The notes: generated by a model not told the origin, from the letters alone. Positions 54,081-62,010 are shown, counted from the stretch's first letter. The stretch: DNA of 64,000 nucleotides from Melghiribacillus thermohalophilus (GCF_004342905.1 NZ_SMAN01000007.1:1-64000); one strand, 5' to 3'. A program made the numbers and translations.

Positions 54081-55628
54081 CTATATTTTTGGATAAATTC
54101 TGATTTCAAACTGATCTTTTTTCTTCCATTCGGGTTTACGGATAAAATCGACCCTTTCAATGACGGATTTTAAGAGAGAGTTTTTTCGTTCTGCTGATTC
54201 AATATGATGATAGATTTCCAGGACTTTTCGTATTCGGGGAATGATGTGGTCACGCTTTTTATGTCTTTCTTCTTCCTCTATAATTTCACTCTTCAAGAGA
54301 TCCATTTCTTTTTTGATTTTCTTCAATCGGGCAGTGATAATGTTTTGCCGGTCCATGAAGGTTTCGATATCATAGATTCCCTGTTCTAAAAGGTCATGTA
54401 AATTATTCTTTTGTTTGTTTAATTGATCAAGCTCCTTCCTTTTCTTGTCCAGGGCTTTCTGTTTCAGGGAAATTACATTTTCGTGCTGCACTTTATGCTC
54501 CATCATTTTTTCTTTGATTTCAAAAGAGTCCACGATTTCATGCAATCCGTCCATCACTTTTTCCTCAACTAATTCAAAGATGACTCCTTTTTGTTTTCCT
54601 TTGCAGGCATGATTGGGGCATCTGAGTCGGTCAGACCGGTCTTTCATGGGAGTATAGATCAGTGACCGGCCACATATTTCACAGCGCACTATACCGGCCA
54701 GAGGATTGGACAGGGTGTGGCTGGACTTTACGGGTGCCCGATGCCTGTCTTTTAACGCCTGGTTAGCCGCATGAAATATTTCTTCAGAAACAATAGGTTC
54801 ATGGGCATTTTCGCATATTTGCCATTTTTCTTTAGGCATTCTTTTTTTTACATACTTTCCGTTCCGTTTGGTGTACTTGGTTTTTCCCCAAACGATATGG
54901 CCAAGATAGACTTCATTCTTCACGATAGCCGAGACAGTATAAGGGCTCCATAGATCGGATTCAGGTGGTTTTACTCCCAAACGGTCTAGTTCCTGGGCAG
55001 CTGCCTGCCTTCCTTTACCGTTTGCTATCATTTCAAAAATCTTCTTCACCACCCAGCTGGTGTCAGGGTCTGGATATAACTTCAGATTCTCATCTCGTTT
55101 ATATCCATATGGAGGTTTTTTCGTAATCGATTTACCTTCTTTCGCTGAATCAATCCGGCCATTCTGCAGACGCCGGGTTATTCCCTTCAGTTCCTGGCGG
55201 GCCATGAGGGATTTAACACCGAAGACGAGCTCCCATTCTTCTGACTCCGGATCATAGATTTCAGACGGTGTAATGATCTTCGTTCCAGAATAGCGAAAAG
55301 CCCGATCCAGGATACCAGAATCGAGCATATCTCCGCGGCCCAGGCGGTCGATATCGACGACCAGGACAGCATCAGCAATCCCTGTTTCAAGTTCACGAAG
55401 CAACTTTTGAATCATAGGGCGTTCCGATATAAATTCACCAGATACGACTTCTTCGTAAATATTTAAGATGTTATGGTTTTCCCGTTTTGCGATATCCAGC
55501 AACCGATTGCGATGACGTTCCAGGGTATCGAAGGGCCGGCCTTCCTGAATGGCTTTTTGCTCCTCCTCAATGTCTTTACGGCTTTTTCGCAAGTATATAA
55601 ACACATCCAGATTTTCTAAACGGTACAT
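54081..55628 (-). CDS. Large serine recombinase, SprA-like
   Basis: 515 residues. The N-terminal resolvase domain has the catalytic serine in IYLRKSRKD (S16) and the arginine motif DIDRLGRGDM (94-99). A recombinase domain follows (PPYGYKRDE, EVYLGHIVWGK), then a zinc ribbon with C-x2-C pairs (VRCEICGRSL, LRCPNHAC) and a coiled-coil motif region. The layout and phrases such as YLRKSRKD, ITPSEIYDPES and NAHEPIV are nearer to SPbeta SprA than to SpoIVCA. It integrates or excises the element by att-site recombination. It points toward the yhbH junction, 47 bp from it. AAGGTGATG precedes ATG 55628. Confidence 0.93.
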   Translation of the reverse strand: MYRLENLDVFIYLRKSRKDIEEEQKAIQEGRPFDTLERHRNRLLDIAKRENHNILNIYEEVVSGEFISERPMIQKLLRELETGIADAVLVVDIDRLGRGDMLDSGILDRAFRYSGTKIITPSEIYDPESEEWELVFGVKSLMARQELKGITRRLQNGRIDSAKEGKSITKKPPYGYKRDENLKLYPDPDTSWVVKKIFEMIANGKGRQAAAQELDRLGVKPPESDLWSPYTVSAIVKNEVYLGHIVWGKTKYTKRNGKYVKKRMPKEKWQICENAHEPIVSEEIFHAANQALKDRHRAPVKSSHTLSNPLAGIVRCEICGRSLIYTPMKDRSDRLRCPNHACKGKQKGVIFELVEEKVMDGLHEIVDSFEIKEKMMEHKVQHENVISLKQKALDKKRKELDQLNKQKNNLHDLLEQGIYDIETFMDRQNIITARLKKIKKEMDLLKSEIIEEEERHKKRDHIIPRIRKVLEIYHHIESAERKNSLLKSVIERVDFIRKPEWKKKDQFEIRIYPKI

Positions 55629-55648
55629 GGCATCACCTTCTACTAGAC

Positions 55649-55678
55649 ACTATATGCGCTCTATTTAAATGGTATATC
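55649..55678 (-). promoter_or_regulatory. Possible sigma-E-type promoter of the recombinase gene
   Basis: On the minus strand, GATATAC (55672-55678), a 15-base spacer and CATATAGT (55649-55656). The -10 box differs at one position from CATACAnT and the -35 resembles the KMATATT class. It lies 20 bp before the recombinase ATG. No sigma-A box is better placed. Such short motifs can occur by chance. Confidence 0.35.
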
Positions 55679-56176
55679 TTTTTCGGCCACTTGCATGGTA
55701 CAAAATTCCCTGGAACGTCTTTCGATTTGCAGCAAACGCTCAAGAACAATGGATTCTGAAACACGAAAATCATCGGCAAGTATTCGAAGGATGTCCGGAT
55801 CTGAGAGGTCGTAACGTCTGATCATATGGAAGGGTAATGCTGCATAGCGTGTAAAATGCCTGGCATCCCGTTCCTGGAGTTCCCGTAATGCTTCAGGCAT
55901 CATAGATTGGTTGCCGACATGACGAAGGACGTGGCAGAGCTCATGAAAAAATTGCTCCCGTTGTTTCTGGACTGTCAAACGGGAATCTACGGTGATGGCT
56001 TTATAACGACCAATAATGTCGAAGCGGGAAGGCATCTCTTTTCTTTTGAGAAAAATTTCAAAGTACCGGCAAATTCTAGACACTTTTAATTCTCCAGGAT
56101 CATAAATCCCTAACCGTTTATAAAGATTTGTTACCCAATCCTCCAGTGCAGTGGTTATGTACTGTGGAAAATACAT
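55661..56176 (-). CDS. ImmA/IrrE family metallo-endopeptidase
   Basis: 171 residues. The zinc protease motif HELCH (78-82) stands in FFHELCHVLRH, with downstream region EALRELQERDARHFTRYAALPFHMI typical of ImmA. In ICEBs1, ImmA cleaves the repressor ImmR; here it probably acts on the CI-like repressor encoded at 59754-60188. ATG 56176 lies just behind GGGGGG; the longer frame from 56269 lacks a site. Confidence 0.82.
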   Translation of the reverse strand: MYFPQYITTALEDWVTNLYKRLGIYDPGELKVSRICRYFEIFLKRKEMPSRFDIIGRYKAITVDSRLTVQKQREQFFHELCHVLRHVGNQSMMPEALRELQERDARHFTRYAALPFHMIRRYDLSDPDILRILADDFRVSESIVLERLLQIERRSREFCTMQVAEKDIPFK

Positions 56177-56278
56177 GTAATCCCCCCTAAATCTGTTTAT
56201 GAATATTATAAGAACATATGTTCCTTTTGGCAATATAAAAAAATACACCTTCATTTCATGAAGATGCATTATGACTAA

Positions 56279-56605
56279 TTAAATAGCTTTTTCTAATGAT
56301 GATTTTTTCAATTTTATCTCTTTATAAATTTTTTTAATAGCAGTATCTCGATCATATATGATTTCTTCTTCGCCACAGATGTTTGAAGAAAGTTTAATTA
56401 GTTTTTTTTCATTATCAAAAACATATTTATATTCTGCTAAAAGACCATTTTTTAAGTAACATTTTGTTATTCCTATTATTTTACCATCTTCTCTAGAAAA
56501 ATTAACTGATATGTAATTATCATGTTTTATGTTGTTTAATAGTTCTTCTGGTGTTAATTTAGGGGAGTACAATTCGTCGTATAATTTTTTTATTAATTTC
56601 TGCAC
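56279..56605 (-). CDS. Hypothetical 108-residue protein of an AT-rich cassette
   Basis: Begins MQKLIKKLYDELYSPKLTPEELL and is rich in lysine and glutamate. GTG 56605 stands eight bases after AGGAGG, a strong site. It follows the helicase gene by 13 bases, so they are probably cotranscribed. I do not recognise a family. Its AT-rich composition matches the helicase and nuclease genes rather than the neighbouring phage genes. Confidence 0.65.
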   Translation of the reverse strand: MQKLIKKLYDELYSPKLTPEELLNNIKHDNYISVNFSREDGKIIGITKCYLKNGLLAEYKYVFDNEKKLIKLSSNICGEEEIIYDRDTAIKKIYKEIKLKKSSLEKAI

Positions 56606-56618
56606 TTAAAACCACCTC

Positions 56619-58472
56619 CTATAATTTGGCTTTCAAAACGGACCTTATATGTTTTTCTAAATCTTTAGCAATATTTACTGCTGTTTCAAAGTCTTCAATT
56701 TCCCAGTTATCTCTTTTATCACCAATTTGGTGTTTTAATGATAAATTAAAATAATTTCCTAATAGAGCTCCATTGTTTTTAGATGCCTTGTAGAGATATT
56801 GATATTTTCTTGGTAATACAAATTTATTTTCAATTAGTTCAGTACCATCTATTTCTAAATCAAAATCAGCTACTATTGACGGAATAATATCATATCTAAT
56901 TAAATTATCAAAGTCTTTTCTTGTACGAAAATAATGTTTATCCGGTCGTAAAAACTTCTGTTTATCTCGACTTTTTAAAGATTGCCTGTAAAGATCTCTA
57001 GCAACCTCTTCGGTGACGTTTAATGATTTCTGTAACAATTGTATTTTTTCATTTTCTTCTTGTATTCTTTGTTTTCTAGCTTTTAAAAGTTCAGTTTCTA
57101 TAAAGGCATCCTTTTCAATTTTTGACTCTTCTGATTCTTCTGCATTACCATAACTTATATCTTTTGGTCCTTTAGGATCTATAGGTTCTAAATCCTTCTT
57201 GATTTTTCTGATAGCATCCCTTTTCTTTTTTTCCTTTTTATAGTACTCCCACAGCTTTTCTAAACCAAGTTCTGAATGATGAATTACCGAAGCAATATTA
57301 TCTTCTTCATTATATGTTCCATCTTCATTTTCAATTGATCTTAAAACTCTTCCTACGAATTGGGCATAAGGTAACAATGTTTTAAAAGGCCTATATATTG
57401 CAGCAATTGACAAATATTTGTGGTCGAAACCTTCGCCAAGCATCGATACATTTATGACAACATCAACTTCATGATTTTCTATTTTACTTAATTCTTTTTC
57501 TTGTTCGTTTTTCTCCATTTTACTATGTACAATTGCGGATTTATAGCCCATTTTTTCATAAATCTCTTTAATTTGTTCAGCGTGCTTAATGCTGCAGGCA
57601 ACGGCAATTATCTTATGTGGTTTATCAGAGATTTTTTTCTTGTCTTCTAAATGTTGGATTGAAAATTCAGCAATTTTTTCATTACTATGTTTAGAAAGAG
57701 CAACGGAACGATTTATCCAATCTTCCTCTTTAAGGTTCATTTCTCTTATTTCCTCTAGAGAATAGTATTTTTCATCATTATGATCGATAGTAAAATACAT
57801 TTGATCAGGAATATGTTCAAATTTTTCTAAGCTTTTTACATATCCTTTTTCCATTGCTCTAGCTAAACTATATGAATAAATTTCTTCACCTTTAATTCTT
57901 TGTCCATCACTTCTAAATGGTGTCCCTGTAACTTTTAGGACTTTTGCATTACTGAAATATTCAAGAGCCCTTTGCCAAGTTCTAGCCTCTGAGTGATGTG
58001 CTTCATCAATTATAATAAAATCAAATAATTCAGGAGGTACACGTTTTAAAAGAGATGAATCGAATCTCTCTTGTAACCAATGGTAGTTAAGCACAACAAT
58101 ATCAGATTGATTTAGAACTCCATTAGTTAGTTTACTGTTATATTCAATGATACTAGGAAGTTCTGCATAATCATTAAAAACTTTTGTTGTAATCCAAAAA
58201 TTTTTTGGGTCAGCAGAGTCTAGTGACCCTAATACGGAGTCTCTAACAACAGTTTGAGGTGTTATAATTAGAACACGTCCGCGTGAAATTCCAAAAGGTG
58301 AGATTGCCATTAATCCAGTTTTGCCTGTACCTGTAGGTAAAACTACTAAAGCATCTTCATTAGATTGTTTTGTTATAAAATGCTCGTAAATTGCTCTGTA
58401 GGCTTCAACTTGAGGTTCTCTTAATAATTTATTACCCTCTATAAATGCTGGAGCTGTCATAAAATAGCTCAT
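56619..58472 (-). CDS. DEAD/DEAH-box (SF2) helicase
   Basis: 617 residues with the full SF2 set: PTGTGKT (46-52), DEAH (156-159), VTGTPFRSDG, a GEGFDH motif V and QFVGRVLR motif VI near 380, then a charged C-terminal extension (KKEKKKRDAIRKIKKDLE). The arrangement resembles HsdR/type III Res-like translocases and phage-defence helicases. Downstream and upstream partners are an HSDR_N nuclease and a small protein. The usual methylase and specificity genes are missing. Function in defence is inferred. Confidence 0.83.
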   Translation of the reverse strand: MSYFMTAPAFIEGNKLLREPQVEAYRAIYEHFITKQSNEDALVVLPTGTGKTGLMAISPFGISRGRVLIITPQTVVRDSVLGSLDSADPKNFWITTKVFNDYAELPSIIEYNSKLTNGVLNQSDIVVLNYHWLQERFDSSLLKRVPPELFDFIIIDEAHHSEARTWQRALEYFSNAKVLKVTGTPFRSDGQRIKGEEIYSYSLARAMEKGYVKSLEKFEHIPDQMYFTIDHNDEKYYSLEEIREMNLKEEDWINRSVALSKHSNEKIAEFSIQHLEDKKKISDKPHKIIAVACSIKHAEQIKEIYEKMGYKSAIVHSKMEKNEQEKELSKIENHEVDVVINVSMLGEGFDHKYLSIAAIYRPFKTLLPYAQFVGRVLRSIENEDGTYNEEDNIASVIHHSELGLEKLWEYYKKEKKKRDAIRKIKKDLEPIDPKGPKDISYGNAEESEESKIEKDAFIETELLKARKQRIQEENEKIQLLQKSLNVTEEVARDLYRQSLKSRDKQKFLRPDKHYFRTRKDFDNLIRYDIIPSIVADFDLEIDGTELIENKFVLPRKYQYLYKASKNNGALLGNYFNLSLKHQIGDKRDNWEIEDFETAVNIAKDLEKHIRSVLKAKL

Positions 58473-58534
58473 ATCTAAGTCATTCCTCTCTAAAAAAATA
58501 GATGTTAGATATCAATTGTTCACTTATACATTGA

Positions 58535-59587
58535 TTAAATTAAATTTTTTACCACCTCATGGTACTTAGTTTTATACTTTGCTATATCAGATACTTTTTC
58601 AATCGGATAAGAGGTGCGATCTTCATCATTAAATTGAATACTCTTATTGTTTGTGTTGTTTAAAAATAAACGGCAAACCCATTTTCTAATGTTGTCATCT
58701 AGCAAAATGTTAAAGTAGCTTTTGTTGTCACGATAAAAGACTCTATCTTCATCGACGACTTCGGAAAGAATAAGTTTAGAAATTGCGTACCCCTGTATTT
58801 CTTCCTCAGTAGTTATAACTTCTGGCTCATCATTTTCCTGAGGCTTGTCAGTTTCTTCCTCATCATTGGTTGAAGTGGAATTAAGAGCAGCCTGTAATTT
58901 TTCATTTACAAGTTCATTGATAAACTGTTTAAACGATTTTTTAACCAGCGGGGTAAATTCCTCAATAACATTTCGTGTTCTTCTTCCAGGGTAAACATTT
59001 GCAAGAACGAAGGCGACAAAGTCTTCTGAAGGGTTTTCCCAGAATTCATAGAAAAGCGATTTAATTTTGCTTGTATACTTAAGTTCAGAAGCTGTATTAA
59101 AGATTTTTTCAAGATCAAAACTATCTTTCTTAAACTTCGCCAACTCTTGAAGATGAGAATCCTTCAAGTCTAGTAGATTAAATTCGAAAAATGGGGAAGA
59201 ATCCATCTTGTTTTGTTCCTCTAAATCTGTGTAGAAACGATAAGTTATGCCGTTTGTTAAGATAGCGAATTTAGCAGGGGTTGTCCCAAAATATCGAAAT
59301 AATTGTGAGTCGTGTCTTTCAAGCTTTTCATTAATAGCTTTTACTTCGATTAAAATTACTGGATCACCATCTGACATAATGGCATAGTCCACTTTTTCTC
59401 CTTTTTTGATACCGACATCTGCAGTGTACTCAGGAATAAACTCAGCAGGATTAAAAACATCATATCCTAAGATTTGAAAAAAGGGCATGACAATTGAGGT
59501 CTTAGTTGCCTCTTCAGTGACAATTGTATCCTTTACCTCTTCCAGCCGTTTTGATAAGGACTTCATTCTTTCCAAAAATTGCTCCAT
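58535..59587 (-). CDS. Type I restriction enzyme R N-terminal (HSDR_N) nuclease-like protein
   Basis: 350 residues. A PD-(D/E)xK nuclease core is visible: VDYAI with D67 and LIEVKA with E81 and K83, after GYDVFNPAEFIPEYTADVG. This is the N-terminal nuclease domain of HsdR, here a separate protein without the translocase motor. A low-complexity acidic linker (NDEEETDKPQENDEPE) separates a C-terminal region of unknown fold. ATG 59587 lies six bases after GGAGG. It precedes the helicase gene by 62 bp in the same direction. Confidence 0.8.
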   Translation of the reverse strand: MEQFLERMKSLSKRLEEVKDTIVTEEATKTSIVMPFFQILGYDVFNPAEFIPEYTADVGIKKGEKVDYAIMSDGDPVILIEVKAINEKLERHDSQLFRYFGTTPAKFAILTNGITYRFYTDLEEQNKMDSSPFFEFNLLDLKDSHLQELAKFKKDSFDLEKIFNTASELKYTSKIKSLFYEFWENPSEDFVAFVLANVYPGRRTRNVIEEFTPLVKKSFKQFINELVNEKLQAALNSTSTNDEEETDKPQENDEPEVITTEEEIQGYAISKLILSEVVDEDRVFYRDNKSYFNILLDDNIRKWVCRLFLNNTNNKSIQFNDEDRTSYPIEKVSDIAKYKTKYHEVVKNLI

Positions 59588-59639
59588 AATCATCCTCCTT
59601 AGCAAAAATGTAAAATATTGTCGACAAATATCGACATAT

Positions 59640-59672
59640 AAAAAGCGCACCTGCTAAAGGTGCGCTTTTAAC
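59640..59672. terminator. Bidirectional terminator between repressor and defence-like cassette
   Basis: AAAAGCGCACCT pairs with AGGTGCGCTTTT around GCTA. T-rich flanks on both sides. Confidence 0.75.
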
Positions 59673-59753
59673 AATATATGTTTTAATTTGCTTAACATCA
59701 CAATCATGATTTTCACCTAATTTCAGATGATGAATTATAGATAATTTTAATTA

Positions 59754-60188
59754 TTAGGATTTTTTTTTAAAATCAGCATCATCCTGCTGATTTCGTTTCT
59801 TTGCCTCTTCAGCTATATACTTAAAGTAACTTTCCACCTTTTCTATGTCCTCAGGTCCCATGGCCTTCCACTGTTCTATATCGAAAAACCCTGAGCTTTC
59901 AATGCCATACTTTTTGAGCAGCTTATTGATTTCCCGAATTGGATCAAATTCATCTTCAGGTCCACTCTCTTTACTAACCCAGGGATTTGGGTCATCTGTG
60001 CGCCCTAATAAATAGTCGACTGAAACATTGAAATAGTCGGCAATTTTTTTTAATGTTGCATAATCTGGCTGCCGTTTATTGATTTCGTAATGAGCATAAG
60101 TACCTCGAGATATTCCTAGCTTAGATGCAAGTTCTGTTTGGGTTAATTTATACTCATTCCTCAATTTTCTTAGCTTATCACCGATCAT
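59754..60188 (-). CDS. CI/ImmR-like repressor, XRE family
   Basis: 144 residues. The N-terminal helix-turn-helix is LTQTELASKLGISRGTYAHYE, with KRQPDYATLKKIADYF and SVDYLLGRTDDP. A C-terminal helix region would hold the oligomerisation or ImmA-sensitive part. It is divergent from the Cro-like gene across a region of repeated operators, the classic CI position. ATG 60188 follows AAGGATGAT. Confidence 0.87.
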   Translation of the reverse strand: MIGDKLRKLRNEYKLTQTELASKLGISRGTYAHYEINKRQPDYATLKKIADYFNVSVDYLLGRTDDPNPWVSKESGPEDEFDPIREINKLLKKYGIESSGFFDIEQWKAMGPEDIEKVESYFKYIAEEAKKRNQQDDADFKKKS

Positions 60189-60225
60189 TAATATCATCCT
60201 TCAGGACATTGTATATTCATTATAC

Positions 60226-60558
60226 TGTAGCAAACAGCTACAAAAAATAAATGTAGCGCAAAAGTACAAAATAGTATTGACAGTAGCGTTATGCTACAGT
60301 ATAATCCTAACTAACAGGTCGCAAATCGCAACAAAAAGGTGGTGAAACTATGCAACGAGAGTGGTTACAAGACAAAAGGAATAATATAGGTTACACACAA
60401 GAACAAGTTGCAAATCTAACTGGGATAAAAAGGGCTTATTATACTCAAATTGAACTGGGTCAAAGAAGACCTAGTGTGAGTGTCGCTAAAAGAATAGGTG
60501 AAGTCTTAGGTTTTAACTGGACTATTTTTTTTAATGAGGAATGTAGCGAAAAGCGACA
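60226..60558. promoter_or_regulatory. Divergent promoter with repeated repressor operators
   Basis: Four 17-bp palindromes share TGTAGC-type arms: TGTAGCAAACAGCTACA (60226-60242), TGTAGCGCAAAAGTACA (60252-60268), AGTAGCGTTATGCTACA (60282-60298) and TGTAGCGAAAAGCGACA (60542-60558, inside the Cro-like gene). The rightward promoter is TTGACA (60278-60283) and TATAAT (60299-60304... within 60298-60304), with the third operator in its spacer. Binding here would switch between lysogeny and the rightward genes. Confidence 0.78.
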
Positions 60559-60583
60559 CAAAAACAAAAAGGAGGTGATCTAA
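60350..60583 (+). CDS. Cro-like XRE family regulator
   Basis: 77 residues, nearly all a single helix-turn-helix: GYTQEQVANLTGIKRAYYTQIE followed by QRRPSVSVAKRIGEVL. It is the first gene of the rightward transcript, directly behind the operator cluster. AAAAGGTGGTGA precedes the ATG. An operator-like palindrome is inside its 3' end. Confidence 0.83.
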   Translation: MQREWLQDKRNNIGYTQEQVANLTGIKRAYYTQIELGQRRPSVSVAKRIGEVLGFNWTIFFNEECSEKRHKNKKEVI

Positions 60584-60584
60584 T

Positions 60585-60737
60585 CTGTCAACAGACATCT
60601 CAGAACTACTGGAGAGGTCTGAGATAGCATCGGAAATCCTGGCAGTTGCTTTTAACCTTCAAGATGACCCGAAATACACCAAAGACGATGCTGTTCAAGA
60701 TTTAATGGAATTTCTGAAAAAACACGAATTTATTTAA
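60585..60737 (+). CDS. 50-residue phage protein with a likely CTG start
   Basis: The frame reads LSTDISELLERSEIASEILA then VAFNLQDDPKYTKDDAVQDL and ends MEFLKKHEFI. Codon usage is sound and it has a perfect ribosome site, AAAGGAGGTGATC, placed nine bases before CTG 60585. No ATG, GTG or TTG exists at a usable position. Family unknown. Confidence 0.6.
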   Translation: MSTDISELLERSEIASEILAVAFNLQDDPKYTKDDAVQDLMEFLKKHEFI

Positions 60738-60754
60738 AAAGAGGTGATATAAAA

Positions 60755-60907
60755 ATGAATGAGCAAAAGCAAAGGATTCATGATGCGTTAGTCGATCTCA
60801 TTGCGCAGTTAATTAAAGGATATTCAGAAAATGGAGCGAGCCCAGAAGAGATGGAGGCTCTTGCTGAGCTCATTAAAGTTGCGTTAGGAACAAAAAACGC
60901 TTTGTAG
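60755..60907 (+). CDS. 50-residue phage protein
   Basis: Begins MNEQKQRIHDALVDLIAQLI and ends KVALGTKNAL; amphipathic helices throughout. GAGGTGAT lies eight bases before ATG 60755. It is next to the previous small gene and probably cotranscribed. Family unknown. Confidence 0.65.
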   Translation: MNEQKQRIHDALVDLIAQLIKGYSENGASPEEMEALAELIKVALGTKNAL

Positions 60908-61084
60908 TTACTCCAATGGATCGTTAACTGCTTTGAAAATCTCTTTGTAAGCGATAGTGATTCTTTCAAGGTTTTTTCTTAATGCATCCTCAGCACCAGA
61001 GGCAGTAGCAGTAGACTTTGGAATATAACCACTATCTATTACTTTTAATAGGATGTCTTTTGTGACCTCATGTTGGTTTGACAT
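60908..61084 (-). CDS. 58-residue phage protein, antisense to its neighbours
   Basis: Begins MSNQHEVTKDILLKVIDSGY and ends EIFKAVNDPLE. ATG 61084 follows GGGGG by eight bases. Its 3' end touches the stop of the plus-strand gene, giving tail-to-tail ends. Its leader is part of the duplicated element at 61094-61150. Family unknown. Confidence 0.55.
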   Translation of the reverse strand: MSNQHEVTKDILLKVIDSGYIPKSTATASGAEDALRKNLERITIAYKEIFKAVNDPLE

Positions 61085-61093
61085 ACTCCACAC

Positions 61094-61152
61094 CCCCTTT
61101 CCTGTATCTACCATTCGACAGGAAAGAGGAAAATCCTACTATAGGTGGTGAG
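61094..61152. repeat. Duplicated divergent leader element, copy 1
   Basis: CTTTCCTGTATCTACCATTC, GACAGGAAAGAGG and AATCCT followed by GGTGGTG align with copy 2 at 61793-61847. Both copies lie between a minus-strand gene on the left and a plus-strand gene on the right, and both include the ribosome sites of those genes. A short AGGA/TCCT hairpin is conserved. Confidence 0.68.
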
Positions 61153-61155
61153 CAG

Positions 61156-61383
61156 ATGACAGAGATAGAGCAAGAACTTGTCCGTAAATTCGAGGAACTC
61201 ATTCTTACTCTTCCTGCACATGAGTTAACTGAAATTCTAGGATGCAGCGACAGAATGTTTTATCGACTGAGAGGACAGATCTATCACGGGTATCACAAAA
61301 GAGTACCGGTTCAGTATAAAGGTGTCATCATTCTGCTATCGCGTTATTTACTCGATAATACTTCAAATGATAATACTGAGTAA
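61156..61383 (+). CDS. 75-residue phage protein
   Basis: Begins MTEIEQELVRKFEELILTLP and contains ELTEILGCSDRMFYRLRGQI, which looks like a helix-turn-helix. AGGTGGTGAG lies before ATG 61156. Its last 56 bases overlap the convergent minus-strand gene at 61328. Confidence 0.6.
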   Translation: MTEIEQELVRKFEELILTLPAHELTEILGCSDRMFYRLRGQIYHGYHKRVPVQYKGVIILLSRYLLDNTSNDNTE

Positions 61384-61783
61384 TTGGGTTGTATGGATCA
61401 TCATCTTCTGCAAAGTAAATAGCAACATTTTTAAACGCGTGTTTTTCTTTAAGTTTGCTGATATCGAAAAAAGGTTTTTCTAAGGAATAGCTATCCTGGC
61501 ACCAGTCGAACAAAACGTTAAACAAAATGATGTCATGTTCTAAAAGGTTGGATTGCTGTTTCTGATTTAGACATTCATTTTTCGTAATCTCATTGCATGC
61601 TTCTTTAGATTTTGAAAATGTATCAAGTAATATTTGTCTGTATTTCACTGGGTGATATAAAAACTTGGTTCCTTTTATAAGTAAAGGCATACCATTTGGG
61701 CACTTTTTTAAAGCTTCTTGATATGTATTTTCCCAACCACAAGGAATATCAATCAAATTCAATTCCCACAAATGTTTTTTCAT
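61328..61783 (-). CDS. 151-residue phage-associated protein
   Basis: Begins MKKHLWELNLIDIPCGWENT and ends HLKYYRVNNAIAE. AAAGGAGGTAATCAC lies before ATG 61783. It runs against the surrounding phage genes and overlaps the convergent gene by 56 bp at its 3' end. It is flanked by the duplicated leader elements, suggesting an acquired cassette (moron). Function unknown. Confidence 0.62.
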   Translation of the reverse strand: MKKHLWELNLIDIPCGWENTYQEALKKCPNGMPLLIKGTKFLYHPVKYRQILLDTFSKSKEACNEITKNECLNQKQQSNLLEHDIILFNVLFDWCQDSYSLEKPFFDISKLKEKHAFKNVAIYFAEDDDPYNPITQYYHLKYYRVNNAIAE

Positions 61784-61792
61784 GTGATTACC

Positions 61793-61847
61793 TCCTTTCT
61801 GTATCAACCATTCGACAGGAGAGAGGGGAATCCTGCCAAAGGTGGTG
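61793..61847. repeat. Duplicated divergent leader element, copy 2
   Basis: CTTTCTGTATCAACCATTC, GACAGGAGAGAGG and AATCCT then GGTGGTG, aligning with copy 1. The stem CAGGA/TCCTG is stronger here. Confidence 0.68.
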
Positions 61848-61852
61848 GTTCT

Positions 61853-61996
61853 GTGCTTGACCCAAATAACTGGGAGCCTGTCACAAATACCGGCTATCAG
61901 TACGAGTTTGAATGTGTCAATGATCCGGGACTCATTATCAAAATTGTTGCCAGAAGTGAAAAAGAAGCCTGGCGAAAACTTAAAAACCTAAAGTAA
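61853..61996 (+). CDS. 47-residue phage protein
   Basis: Begins MLDPNNWEPVTNTGYQYEFE (GTG start at 61853) and ends WRKLKNLK. Its ribosome site AAAGGTGGTGG is part of the duplicated leader. The pattern of a short beta protein is suggested by YQYEFECVND and LIIKIVA. Family unknown. Confidence 0.6.
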   Translation: MLDPNNWEPVTNTGYQYEFECVNDPGLIIKIVARSEKEAWRKLKNLK

Positions 61997-62010
61997 AGGG
62001 TGGTGACTCC

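Noticed and set aside
56619-59587. Complete type I restriction-modification system
   Set aside because: Only nuclease-like and helicase genes are present; no HsdM or HsdS gene is found in the window.
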